DNA of 64,000 bases. Source: Xanthomonas floridensis. Lineage in GTDB: Bacteria; Pseudomonadota; Gammaproteobacteria; Xanthomonadales; Xanthomonadaceae. The stretch covers positions 1-64,000 of the forward strand of contig NZ_LXNG01000045.1 of NCBI RefSeq assembly GCF_001642575.1. The letters are read 5' to 3'. A program made the position numbers and the translations under genes. The notes beneath the pieces are model-generated. The model was given only the letters and a program-made list of their open reading frames with translations. It made no database searches and had not been told where the DNA came from. Below, piece after piece: positions 41,705 to 49,897 of the stretch. Position 1 is the first letter of the stretch. Every line of letters starts with the position of its first letter.

Positions 41705-44161
41705 TTAGAAGTCGTAACGCAGGCTGATGCTGGTGGTGCGGCCGGCAATCGAGCGCGCGCGGATGATGCCGTTGGCCGGAATCGTGGCTTCTTCGGCTTC
41801 GGTCAGACCAAAGGTGTTGAACAGGTTGTTGACGTTGAGCGCAACGGTGAGCGCATCGGTCACGCGGTAGTCGCCGAACAGGTTGACCTGGGTGTAGCCG
41901 GGCATCTTCAGCTGGTTGGAATCCTGCGTATAGGCGTCGGTGGTGCCGATCAGGTTCACGCCGAACTGGTAGCCGTCGCCGCGATAGCTCGGCGTCAGCT
42001 GCCACACCACATCGGCCTGACGACGCGGCACATTGCCGGTATTTTCCGGAGTGATCTGGTCCCTGGAAATCTCCGCGTCGGTCCAGGTCAGGCCGCCGTT
42101 GACGGTAAAGCCCTCGTAGCGATAGCTGGCTTCCAACTCCACGCCGTGGGCTTCGTAGCTGCGGTTGAAGAAGCGCTGGCTGGTGACTTCGAAGTTCTGC
42201 TCCTGGGTGCGTGCGGAAAACGCGGTGGCGAACAGGCTCAGCCCGTCGCGACGCCACTTCAGGCCGGCTTCGGCCTGGCGTACCACGTTGACGCCCTCGT
42301 CGGACGACACCGAGCCATCGTCGCGCACCACGCCGAACAACAGGCGATCTGCGTTGGCGCGTGCGCCGCGGCTGATGCGCGCGAAGGCGCCCAGGTCATC
42401 GTTGATCAGGTAATTGGTTCCCAACGAGTACGACAGATAGTTCCAGTCGTAGTCCACCGGGCGTGCGTTGGCGGTGTCGACCGTGGCTACGCGTTGCTCC
42501 ACCGGCTGGATGACGCCGTCGCCGTTGACGTCCAGGTTCTGCGCGATCGCGGTGCCGTTGTAGCTGCCACGCGCATCGCCCATGTCGTAACGCAGGCTGC
42601 CGTCGATGCTGAACTTGCCGCTGTCGAAGGTCAGTGCGACGTACGGCGCGTTGACGTCGTAGCGCACGTCGTAGCTGCGGGTGATGCAGCAATCGCCCCA
42701 GAACGGCGTGCCATACGCGTACAAACCGTTCTGCGAGCGCGACACGCCGGCGGCGTCGACCACGTTGAGCAGGCGCGAGTCGCGGCCCAGGCTCTGCACG
42801 TAGGAGTTCCAGGTCCAGTCCATGTCGATGGTCTGGCGTGAGGTGTAATAGCCCATGCGCAGGTTGAGGGTGCGGCCGTCGCCACCGAACTCGCGCGAAA
42901 CGCTGAGGTCGTTGGTGACGTTGCCCAGGTCGTTGATGGCGACATTGAACAGATGGGTGCGGATCGCGGTGCCGGTGTAGGCCTGGCCGGCATTCGGGCC
43001 GTCGGCCTGCACCAGCTGCGCACCGGCGCCGCCGATGGACGATGCCAGCGAGGCGGCATCGGTGACTTCGGCCGGGAACGGGCTGACGAAGCGGCCGCTG
43101 TTGTCGGCGATGCGGAATTTCTCGCTCAGGTTCCAGCCACTGCCCAGGTCGAACCAGGCTTCGGCGCCGATGGTGCGCGAGATCGGGTGCATGCCGTCGC
43201 CCAGGTCGGTGCGGCGCGGCCGGTTGTTGCCATCCAGGCCGACATCGGTGCGGAAATTGCGGCTGTACAAGGTGTCGTTACCGGGATCGAAACCGGGAAA
43301 GCCGCCCAGGTCTGGGGAGCCGTCGCGGCCGCGCACGGAGGTGGGCACCGGCAGATAGCCGGCGGCGCGGTCGTTGAGGTATTTGCCGTATAGGCGCACG
43401 TAGCCGTTGTCGAACAGACGGGTGAGGTTGGCCTTGAGCTGGCCGCCCTTGTCGGTGGTGTAGCCGGCATCGCGCACGCCATCGCCCTGGCGGAAGAAGC
43501 CACCGATGTTGAACTGCCACTGCTCGGCGAATGGCGCGCCGTAATTGAAGTCGATGCGGGTGTTGTCGTAGTCCAGACCGCGGCTGACACCGACGCTGCC
43601 ACCTTCGGTGTCGCCAGTCTTGCTGATGAAGTTGATGATGCCGCCGGGCGCGTTGCTGGTGAACGTCGAGGCCGAGCCGCCGCGAATCGCCTCAATGCGA
43701 TCCAAGGTGAAATCCGAACGCAGGAAGATATCGGCGTTGCCGAAGGCGATGTCGCCGAACTCCATCACCGGCAGGCCGTCTTCCTGCAGCTGCAGGAACT
43801 TGGCGCCGCCGGATGCGACGGGGAGGCCGCGCACGGCGATATTGGCATTGCCTTCGCCGCCGCTGGATTCGGAGCGGATGCCGGGAATGTTGCGGAAGAT
43901 CTCGGCGGTGCTGCGCGGCGCCGACTGCTCGATGGCCTCGGCGCCCACGGTGCTGACCGAGACACTGGATTTCAACTTGGTGGTGGCGGTGGAGGTGCCG
44001 GTGACGAACACCGAGTCCAGATTGACCGCAGCGCTGTCGGCAGCCGGCGGTGTGGCGGGCGCGGCTGCTGGCGTGTCCTGTGCCAGCGCGGCGGGCGCGC
44101 ACAGGCAGGAAACGACCGCGCAGGCCAGGGCATGCAGGCGCAGGGTGTGCAAGGTGGACAT
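41705..44161 (-). CDS. suxA: SuxA: TonB-dependent receptor of the sucrose locus
   Basis: An 818-residue outer-membrane TonB-dependent transporter. A signal peptide ends APAALA-QDT; a Pro/Ala-rich stretch leads to the plug (LDSVFVTGTSTATTKLKSSVSVSTVGAEAIEQSAPRS...IFRNIPGIRSESSGGEGNANIAVRGLP) and the barrel closes with SIAGRTTSISLRYDF. It belongs to the carbohydrate-uptake type described for Xanthomonas sux (sucrose scavenging), judged from its neighbours suxB, suxC and suxR. GAGAGAGA precedes the ATG at 44161. An operator-like 15-mer lies 104 bases upstream. Confidence 0.88.
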   Translation of the reverse strand: MSTLHTLRLHALACAVVSCLCAPAALAQDTPAAAPATPPAADSAAVNLDSVFVTGTSTATTKLKSSVSVSTVGAEAIEQSAPRSTAEIFRNIPGIRSESSGGEGNANIAVRGLPVASGGAKFLQLQEDGLPVMEFGDIAFGNADIFLRSDFTLDRIEAIRGGSASTFTSNAPGGIINFISKTGDTEGGSVGVSRGLDYDNTRIDFNYGAPFAEQWQFNIGGFFRQGDGVRDAGYTTDKGGQLKANLTRLFDNGYVRLYGKYLNDRAAGYLPVPTSVRGRDGSPDLGGFPGFDPGNDTLYSRNFRTDVGLDGNNRPRRTDLGDGMHPISRTIGAEAWFDLGSGWNLSEKFRIADNSGRFVSPFPAEVTDAASLASSIGGAGAQLVQADGPNAGQAYTGTAIRTHLFNVAINDLGNVTNDLSVSREFGGDGRTLNLRMGYYTSRQTIDMDWTWNSYVQSLGRDSRLLNVVDAAGVSRSQNGLYAYGTPFWGDCCITRSYDVRYDVNAPYVALTFDSGKFSIDGSLRYDMGDARGSYNGTAIAQNLDVNGDGVIQPVEQRVATVDTANARPVDYDWNYLSYSLGTNYLINDDLGAFARISRGARANADRLLFGVVRDDGSVSSDEGVNVVRQAEAGLKWRRDGLSLFATAFSARTQEQNFEVTSQRFFNRSYEAHGVELEASYRYEGFTVNGGLTWTDAEISRDQITPENTGNVPRRQADVVWQLTPSYRGDGYQFGVNLIGTTDAYTQDSNQLKMPGYTQVNLFGDYRVTDALTVALNVNNLFNTFGLTEAEEATIPANGIIRARSIAGRTTSISLRYDF

Positions 44162-44264
44162 CGCGATTCTCTCTCTCACAGGTGGTGGTATGCCGACGCC
44201 TGCATCGTCCCCTCCCAGGGGCCGGCCGTGTGGCCTGCAGTGCGAGCGCAGTAATACGCCGCAC

Positions 44265-44279
44265 TACAATCGATTGCAA
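44265..44279. promoter_or_regulatory. LacI-type operator (SuxR box) 1
   Basis: TACAATCGATTGCAA is a near-perfect palindrome centred on CG, with the ATCGAT core typical of LacI-family operators. It lies 104 bases upstream of suxA in the suxA-suxC divergent region. An identical copy is 88 bases away. Confidence 0.75.
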
Positions 44280-44352
44280 TCCTGCAGTGCAGCATTGTCA
44301 TGCGAAATATTGAGTCCCTAACGAGATCGACGGATCTGCTGCAGCGCAGCGT

Positions 44353-44367
44353 TACAATCGATTGCAA
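44353..44367. promoter_or_regulatory. LacI-type operator (SuxR box) 2
   Basis: A second exact copy of TACAATCGATTGCAA, 60 bases before the suxC start. The 88-base spacing between the identical sites (about eight helical turns) would allow looping by a LacI-type tetramer or independent control of the divergent promoters. Confidence 0.75.
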
Positions 44368-44427
44368 AGACGGCAGGGTACAGTGCGCTGCGGCCACTGG
44401 GTGCCGCACCGATGCCCAGGGCCCTGC

Positions 44428-45753
44428 ATGTCGTCGACCGCGTCTCCGTTCTCCTTCGCGCGCATCCTGGCACTCAATGCCGGCTTCTTCGGCGTGCAGT
44501 ACAGCTTCGGGCTGCAGCAAAGCAACATGAGCCCGATCTACAACTATCTGGGTGCCGATCACGCCAGCCTGCCGTACCTGTGGCTGGCAGGGCCGATCAC
44601 CGGGCTGGTGCTGCAGCCGTTCGTGGGTGCGTGGAGCGACGGCTCGGTGACCCGCTGGGGCCGGCGCATGCCGTACATGGTGCTGGGCGCGCTGGTGTGC
44701 AGCCTGTGCCTGCTGGCGATGCCGTTCAGTACCGCGCTGTGGATGGCGGTGTGCCTGCTGTGGGTGCTGGATGCGGCCAACAATGTGGCGATGGAGCCTT
44801 ACCGTGCGCTGGTCAGCGATGTGCTCGCGCCACCGCAGCGGCCACTCGGGTATCTCACCCAAAGCGCGTTCACCGGGCTGGCGCAAACGCTGGCGTATCT
44901 CACCCCGCCCGTGCTGGTGTGGATGGGCATGAACCAGGACGCCGCCAATGCGCACCATATTCCGTACGTCACCATCGCCGCGTTCGTGATCGGCGCGGGA
45001 TTTTCCGCCGCCTCCATCCTGCTCACTGCGCGCAGCGTGCGCGAGCCTGCAATCGCGCCGGCCGAGATCGCGCGCATGCGCCAGCGCGGCGCCGGGCTGG
45101 GTGCGGTGGTGCGCGAGATCGGCGGCGCGTTGCGCGACATGCCACCGACCATGCGCCAGCTGGCGCCGGTGATGCTGTTCCAGTGGTATGGAATTTTCTG
45201 CTACTGGCAGTACATCGTGCTGTCGTTGTCGACCACCTTGTTCGGCACCACCGACGCCACCTCGCACGGCTTCCGCGAGGCCGGTCTGGTCAATGGGCAG
45301 ATCGGTGGGTTCTACAACTTCATCGCGTTTCTGGCGGCCTTTGCGATGGTGCCGGTGGTCCGCCGCTTCGGCCCCAAGTACACGCATGCCGCGTGCCTGC
45401 TGGCTGCGGGCATCGGCATGTGGGTGTTGCCGGGTATCGAGAACCGCTGGTTGCTGCTGTTGCCGATGATCGGCATTGGCCTGGCCTGGGCCAGCATGAT
45501 GGGCAACCCCTACCTGATGCTGGCCGACAGCATTCCACCCGAACGCACCGGCGTGTACATGGGCTTGTTCAACCTGTTTATCGTGCTGCCGATGCTGATC
45601 CAGATCGTCACCCTGCCGCTGTATTACGACCGGCTATTGCACGGCGACCCACGCAACGTGATCCAACTGGCTGGTGCGCTGATGCTGGCCGCGGCGGTGG
45701 CGATGCTGTGCGTGCGGGTTCGCAGGTCGAAAGTGATATTGGAAGATTCGTAG
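44428..45753 (+). CDS. suxC: SuxC: MFS sucrose transporter
   Basis: A 441-residue inner-membrane transporter with twelve predicted helices. The loop motif RWGRRMPYMVLGA after helix 2-3 and SDVLAPPQRPLGY match the glycoside-pentoside-hexuronide/plant-SUT-like sugar transporters. In the sux locus the corresponding gene imports sucrose into the cytosol for SuxB. It is divergent from suxA, with both operator copies between them. The ATG at 44428 is the first start with coding character. Confidence 0.88.
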   Translation: MSSTASPFSFARILALNAGFFGVQYSFGLQQSNMSPIYNYLGADHASLPYLWLAGPITGLVLQPFVGAWSDGSVTRWGRRMPYMVLGALVCSLCLLAMPFSTALWMAVCLLWVLDAANNVAMEPYRALVSDVLAPPQRPLGYLTQSAFTGLAQTLAYLTPPVLVWMGMNQDAANAHHIPYVTIAAFVIGAGFSAASILLTARSVREPAIAPAEIARMRQRGAGLGAVVREIGGALRDMPPTMRQLAPVMLFQWYGIFCYWQYIVLSLSTTLFGTTDATSHGFREAGLVNGQIGGFYNFIAFLAAFAMVPVVRRFGPKYTHAACLLAAGIGMWVLPGIENRWLLLLPMIGIGLAWASMMGNPYLMLADSIPPERTGVYMGLFNLFIVLPMLIQIVTLPLYYDRLLHGDPRNVIQLAGALMLAAAVAMLCVRVRRSKVILEDS

Positions 45754-45919
45754 GAATTCCTGGCTGACATCGCCGGCTGCCGAAGATGCGAGACGTGCCT
45801 GCCTGGTTACCTGGGTTGCCGAGTACGGTGGACCGACTGACCGTCCGCCCTCATCCGCCCTTCGGGCACCTTCTCCCGCAGGCGGGAGAAGGAAGTAGGC
45901 TGCTGGCCGGTATCTCCGA

Positions 45920-46128
45920 ATCCGCAATCCCAAATCCCAAACCCCAAACCCCGAATCCCGAATCCCGAATCCCGAACCCCGAACCCCGATTCCCGATTCC
46001 CGATTCCCGATTCCCGATTCCCGACTCCCGACTCCCGACTCCCGACTCCCGAACCCCGAACCCCGAACCCCGATTCCCGACTCCCGACTCCCGATTCCCG
46101 ATTCCCGATTCCCGATTCCCGATTCCCC
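45920..46128. repeat. Heptamer tandem-repeat block (CCCGATT/CCCGACT/CCCGAAC)
   Basis: About 200 bases made almost only of 7-base units of the form CCCGA(T/C/A)(T/C), beginning with diverged copies and ending four bases before the suxR stop codon. The unit is not a multiple of three codons and no frame is plausible as protein. The rest of the 45754-46131 gap holds a GC-rich palindrome (CTTCTCCCGCAGGCGGGAGAAGG, near 45868). Related units occur at 48164-48347 and 51205-51319. Confidence 0.85.
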
Positions 46129-46131
46129 GCC

Positions 46132-47163
46132 TCACGCCGACTCGCGCACCACCAGCTTCACCGGCATTTCAACCGATTCCACTGTGTCGCCCGCGATCAG
46201 CGCCAACAGCCTGTCCACCAGCAGGCGTGCGGCCAGGTGGAGATCCTGCCGCACCGTGGTCAGCGGCGGCTGGCTGTAGGCGGCCAGTGGGATATCGTCG
46301 AAACCCACCAGCGAGATGTCCTGCGGCACACGGTGTCCGGCCTCGACCAGGGCGCGGATCGCGCCCACGGCAATCACGTCGGAAGCAGCGAACAGGCCAT
46401 CCGGCGGGTCGGTCTTCTTGAGCATCGCGCGGGTCAGGCGGTAGGCATCTTCGCTGACGAAATGGCTGCGCGCATGCAGCCGGGTGTCGAACTCCAGCCC
46501 GTGCTGTTCGAGCGCATGACGGTAGCCGGCAAAGCGCGGCGCCACCTCCGGTAGCTGGTCATCGCCGAGGAAGGCGATGCGCTGGCGGCCGCTGGCGATC
46601 AGGTGTTCGGTGGCGAGCGCGCCGCCCTGGAAATTGTCGCTGCCCACGCTGATGTACGCCTGCCCATCGATGCGGCTGCCCCACACCGCCATCGGCAGGC
46701 CATCGCGTGCAGCCTGGTCCAGCGCGGCGTGTTCGGAACTTTGCCCCAGCACGATCACGCCATCGGAGCGGCTGCCGCGTGCGAGCTGTTCCACCCAACC
46801 GTCCTGGTGCCGGTCCAGCTTGGACAGCAGCATGCTGTAGCCGCGCCCGGTGAGTTCTTCGGCCAGCAGCGCCAGCATGGTCATCAGGAACGGGTCGGAC
46901 AGCGGTTGGTCCAGTGCATGCATCATCGGCACCGCCACGCTCACCGTGTTGGAGCGTTTGGCGCGCAGGCTGCGTGCGACCGGATCGACCTGGTAGCCGG
47001 CATCGGCGGCGATCTGCTTGATGTAGGCGCGGGTACGCTCGGCCACCACCGGGCTGCCGGCCAGGGCGCGCGACACGGTGGATTCGGACACGCCCGCCAT
47101 GCGGGCAATGTCGGCCATCTGCGGGCGCGCATTGGGCGGGGTGCGTTCTGAGGGTTTGGCCAT
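46132..47163 (-). CDS. suxR: SuxR: LacI-family repressor of the sucrose locus
   Basis: A 343-residue LacI/GalR-type regulator. Residues about 16-60 are the DNA-binding domain (MADIARMAGVSESTVSRALAGSP, hinge VARSLRAKRSNTVSVAVP). The remainder is a periplasmic-binding-protein-like sugar-binding domain (GVIVLGQSSEH, SVGSDNFQGGALATEHL, VGFDDIPLAAYSQPPLTTVRQDL). By position it is the sux regulator and the two ATCGAT-centred operators are its likely targets. Start ATG at 47163. No copy of the same operator is seen near its own start. Its 3' end directly abuts the heptamer repeat block. Confidence 0.9.
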   Translation of the reverse strand: MAKPSERTPPNARPQMADIARMAGVSESTVSRALAGSPVVAERTRAYIKQIAADAGYQVDPVARSLRAKRSNTVSVAVPMMHALDQPLSDPFLMTMLALLAEELTGRGYSMLLSKLDRHQDGWVEQLARGSRSDGVIVLGQSSEHAALDQAARDGLPMAVWGSRIDGQAYISVGSDNFQGGALATEHLIASGRQRIAFLGDDQLPEVAPRFAGYRHALEQHGLEFDTRLHARSHFVSEDAYRLTRAMLKKTDPPDGLFAASDVIAVGAIRALVEAGHRVPQDISLVGFDDIPLAAYSQPPLTTVRQDLHLAARLLVDRLLALIAGDTVESVEMPVKLVVRESA

Positions 47164-47403
47164 GGCAGCGCACTGCGGAAAAGCCAGAGTGTAATCAGTT
47201 CGCATTGCAGGCGGGTCGTTCGCGCAGTGGCGGCCGCTTGCGCGCGCGGGCAGGGCGCACATGCGCACCGATCTCCTAGCCACGTGGGCGCTGCTGCAGA
47301 TCGAGCGCCGGACGTACAGGGCAGGCGGGCAGCGGGACATGCAGCCGTGCGCGGTGAGAGCGTGGTATGCGTGCAGCGCGACGGGCGGCGATTGCGCGCC
47401 CGC

Positions 47404-48144
47404 TCAACCCATGTAGAGGCCGCCGTTGACCGCGTAGTCGGCACCGGTGACGTACGCGGCATCGTCAGACGCCAGCCAGGCACACAGGCCGGCCACTTCC
47501 GAGGGCTTGCCCAGGCGGCGCACCGGCACCGAGGTGGCCAGGCGGTCGAGCACGTCCGGCGGAAAACTGCTGATCGAGGCGCTGGCGATATAGCCGGGCG
47601 AAATGGTGTTGACGGTGACCCCGCGCGAGGCGACTTCCTGCGCCAGCGCACGGCTGAAGCCATGCATCGCGGCCTTGGCGGTGGCGAAATTGATCTGCCC
47701 GATCTGGCCCTTGTGCGCGCTGACCGAACCGATGTTGACGATGCGTCCCCAGCCGCGCGAGGTCATGCCATCGACCACCTGCTTGGTGATGTTGAACAAC
47801 GAATGCAGGTTGCTGGCGATCACCGCATTCCAGTCGTCGCGGCTCATCTGCCGGAACAAGGTGTCGCGGCTACCACCGGCGTTGTTGACCAGCACATCGA
47901 TCTCGCCGACTTCGGCCTTGACCTTGGCAAACGCGGCGACAGTGGAATCCCAGTCGGCGGCATTGCCTTCGGAGGCGACGAAATCGAAGCCCTGCTCGCG
48001 CTGCTCACGCAACCAAGCCGACTTGCGCGGCGAATTGGGGCCACAACCGGCCACCACGGTATGCCCGCTGCGTGCCAGCTTCTGGCAAATCGCGGTACCG
48101 ACACTGCCCATGCCGCTGGTGACGTATGCGATGCGGAGAGTCAT
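47404..48144 (-). CDS. PhaB-like acetoacetyl-CoA reductase with Tyr-to-Phe at the catalytic site
   Basis: A 246-residue SDR closely resembling acetoacetyl-CoA reductase PhaB (GMGSVGTAICQKL nucleotide loop; NNAGGSRDTLFRQM; GRIVNIGSVSAHKGQIGQ; ALAQEVASRGVTVNTISPGYIA; TGADYAVNGGLYMG). At the YxxxK catalytic motif the sequence reads FATAK (Phe153...Lys157), so the proton-donating Tyr is missing while Ser (IGSVS) and Lys remain. The protein may be weakly active, use another acid or bind without catalysis. No phaA/phaC is adjacent. It lies between the sux and citrate regions with its own flanking repeats. Confidence 0.85.
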   Translation of the reverse strand: MTLRIAYVTSGMGSVGTAICQKLARSGHTVVAGCGPNSPRKSAWLREQREQGFDFVASEGNAADWDSTVAAFAKVKAEVGEIDVLVNNAGGSRDTLFRQMSRDDWNAVIASNLHSLFNITKQVVDGMTSRGWGRIVNIGSVSAHKGQIGQINFATAKAAMHGFSRALAQEVASRGVTVNTISPGYIASASISSFPPDVLDRLATSVPVRRLGKPSEVAGLCAWLASDDAAYVTGADYAVNGGLYMG

Positions 48145-48163
48145 TGGTGAACTCCTTCGGAGT

Positions 48164-48230
48164 TTGGGAATCGGGAATGGGGAATGGGGAATGGGGAATC
48201 GGGAATGGGGAATCGGGAATGGGGAATCGG
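48164..48230. repeat. Heptamer repeat block, left arm of an inverted pair
   Basis: Tandem GGGAATG/GGGAATC units upstream of the phaB-like start. They are the reverse complement of the block at 48311-48347, so an 80-base spacer is flanked by complementary arms that could form a large hairpin. Confidence 0.8.
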
Positions 48231-48310
48231 CAGAGCAGGAGCCGCTTTTGCGGTTTCTATCTTTCTACATGGAAGTCAAGAATCGAGACGACTGCACGGC
48301 GCAGCTCTTA

Positions 48311-48347
48311 CGATTCCCGATTCCCGATTCCCCATTCCCCATTCCCG
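48311..48347. repeat. Heptamer repeat block, right arm of an inverted pair
   Basis: Tandem CGATTCC/CCATTCC units four bases after (in minus-strand sense) the citrate-transporter stop codon, complementary to 48164-48230. Confidence 0.8.
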
Positions 48348-48351
48348 GCGG

Positions 48352-49680
48352 TCAGCGCGCCAACGGGAAGAGACCAAACACCAGCCCGCCGCCCAGCATC
48401 AACAGCGAGATCAGCACCGCCCACTTCAGCGTGAAGCGTTGATGGTCGGCAAAGTCGACCTTGGCCAGGCCGACCAGCAGATAGGTCGAGGGCACCAGGG
48501 GGCTGAGCAGATGCACCGGCTGGCCGGCCAGCGAAGCGCGGGCCATTTCCACCGGGGTGATGCCGTAGTGGCCGGCGGCTTCGGACAGGATCGGCAACAC
48601 GCCGAAGTAGAACGCGTCGTTGGACATGAAGAAGGTGAACGGCATGCTGACGATTGCGGTGATCACCGCCAGATACGGACCCCAGCTGTCCGGAATCACT
48701 GCCAGAAAACTGCGCGACATCGCTTCGACCATGCCGGTATTGGACAGGATGCCGGTGAAGATGCCGGCCGCGAAGATCAGCGACACCACCGACAGCACGT
48801 TGCCGGCGTGGTTGACCAGCCGGCGGCGCTGTTCGGCCAGATTGGGATAGTTGATCATCAAGGCCAGCGCGAAGCCGATCATGAACAGCACCGGCATCGG
48901 CAGCACGCCGATCACCAGCGCGGCCATCAGCGCCAGGGTCAGGATCAGATTGACCCACAGCAGCTTGGGGCGCTTCATGTCCTCGGTGTCTTCCACGCGC
49001 GGCAGCGCGTCGTTGTCCTCGGGAATGCTGGTGTCCAGCCAGTTGCCGTCGGCCGGCAGGCGCACCACGCCCAGGCGGCGGCGCTCGCGCATGCCCAGAT
49101 ACCATGCCAGCGCGATGATGCCGGCAATGGCCAGCAGCATCGCCGGCACCAGCGGTACGAACACATCGGCCGGGTCTACATGCAGGGCGGTGGCCGCACG
49201 CGCCGTGGGGCCGCCCCAGGGGGTCAGATTCATCACACCGCTGGCCAAGATGGTCACGCAGGTCAGGTTGAGCGCGTTCATGCCCAGGCGTTGGTACAAC
49301 GGCAGCATCGCCGACACGGTGATCATGTAGGTGGTAGAGCCGTCGCCATCGAGCGAGATCAGCATCGCCAGGATCGCCGTGCCCATCACGATCTTCAGCG
49401 GGTCGCCCTTGACCAGGCGCAGGATGCGCCCGACCAGCGGGTCGAACAGCCCGGCATCGATCATCACCCCGAAGTAGAGGATGGCGAACATCAGCATCAC
49501 GCCGGTGGGCGCGATCTTCTTGATGCCGTCGAGCATCATCTCGTTGATGCCGGTGCCGAAGCCGCCCAGCAGCGCGAACACGATCGGCACCGTGATCAGA
49601 GCCACCAGCGGCGACAGCCGCTTGCTCATGATCAGGTACATGAAGGTGATCACCATTCCGAAACCGAGCGCGGTCAGCAT
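48352..49680 (-). CDS. CitMHS-family citrate/divalent-metal symporter
   Basis: A 442-residue inner-membrane transporter with about twelve helices, of the CitMHS family that imports citrate complexed to Mg2+ or Ca2+ with protons. Family segments: MLFAILYFGVMIDAGLFDPLV, DGDGSTTYMITVSAMLPLY, GVMNLTPWGGPTARAA and TFFMSNDAFYFGVLPIL. The start is the ATG at 49680; in-frame sequence upstream has no coding character. The porin and TctD/TctE two-component genes next to it support a tricarboxylate-uptake module similar to the citH region known from Xanthomonas. Confidence 0.87.
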   Translation of the reverse strand: MLTALGFGMVITFMYLIMSKRLSPLVALITVPIVFALLGGFGTGINEMMLDGIKKIAPTGVMLMFAILYFGVMIDAGLFDPLVGRILRLVKGDPLKIVMGTAILAMLISLDGDGSTTYMITVSAMLPLYQRLGMNALNLTCVTILASGVMNLTPWGGPTARAATALHVDPADVFVPLVPAMLLAIAGIIALAWYLGMRERRRLGVVRLPADGNWLDTSIPEDNDALPRVEDTEDMKRPKLLWVNLILTLALMAALVIGVLPMPVLFMIGFALALMINYPNLAEQRRRLVNHAGNVLSVVSLIFAAGIFTGILSNTGMVEAMSRSFLAVIPDSWGPYLAVITAIVSMPFTFFMSNDAFYFGVLPILSEAAGHYGITPVEMARASLAGQPVHLLSPLVPSTYLLVGLAKVDFADHQRFTLKWAVLISLLMLGGGLVFGLFPLAR

Positions 49681-49897
49681 GCGGGCGAATCCTTTGGGGC
49701 GTGCAGCAGGGGGAAGGTGAAACACAGCGCAGCGCCGGGGGCGCGGCGATGGCCAGACGGATGTGCAGGTGCGCAGGGAAGTGCGCGTGCGTCTGCGTGT
49801 TGAAGACGCATCGCCTCGCCGCAGGGGCGGCGCCATGGCCGCAGGGCCATGCGGCATGCAGCCGTTATGTTGACCATGGGCGCGACAGTGCGATGCA

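Noticed and set aside
45920-46128. CRISPR-like array
   Set aside because: The repeat is a contiguous 7-base unit without spacers, and no cas gene is near.
45851-46135. Minus-strand peptide composed of GNRESGI-type repeats
   Set aside because: It is only the translation of the heptamer repeat block. The same units occur in other intergenic places in different frames.
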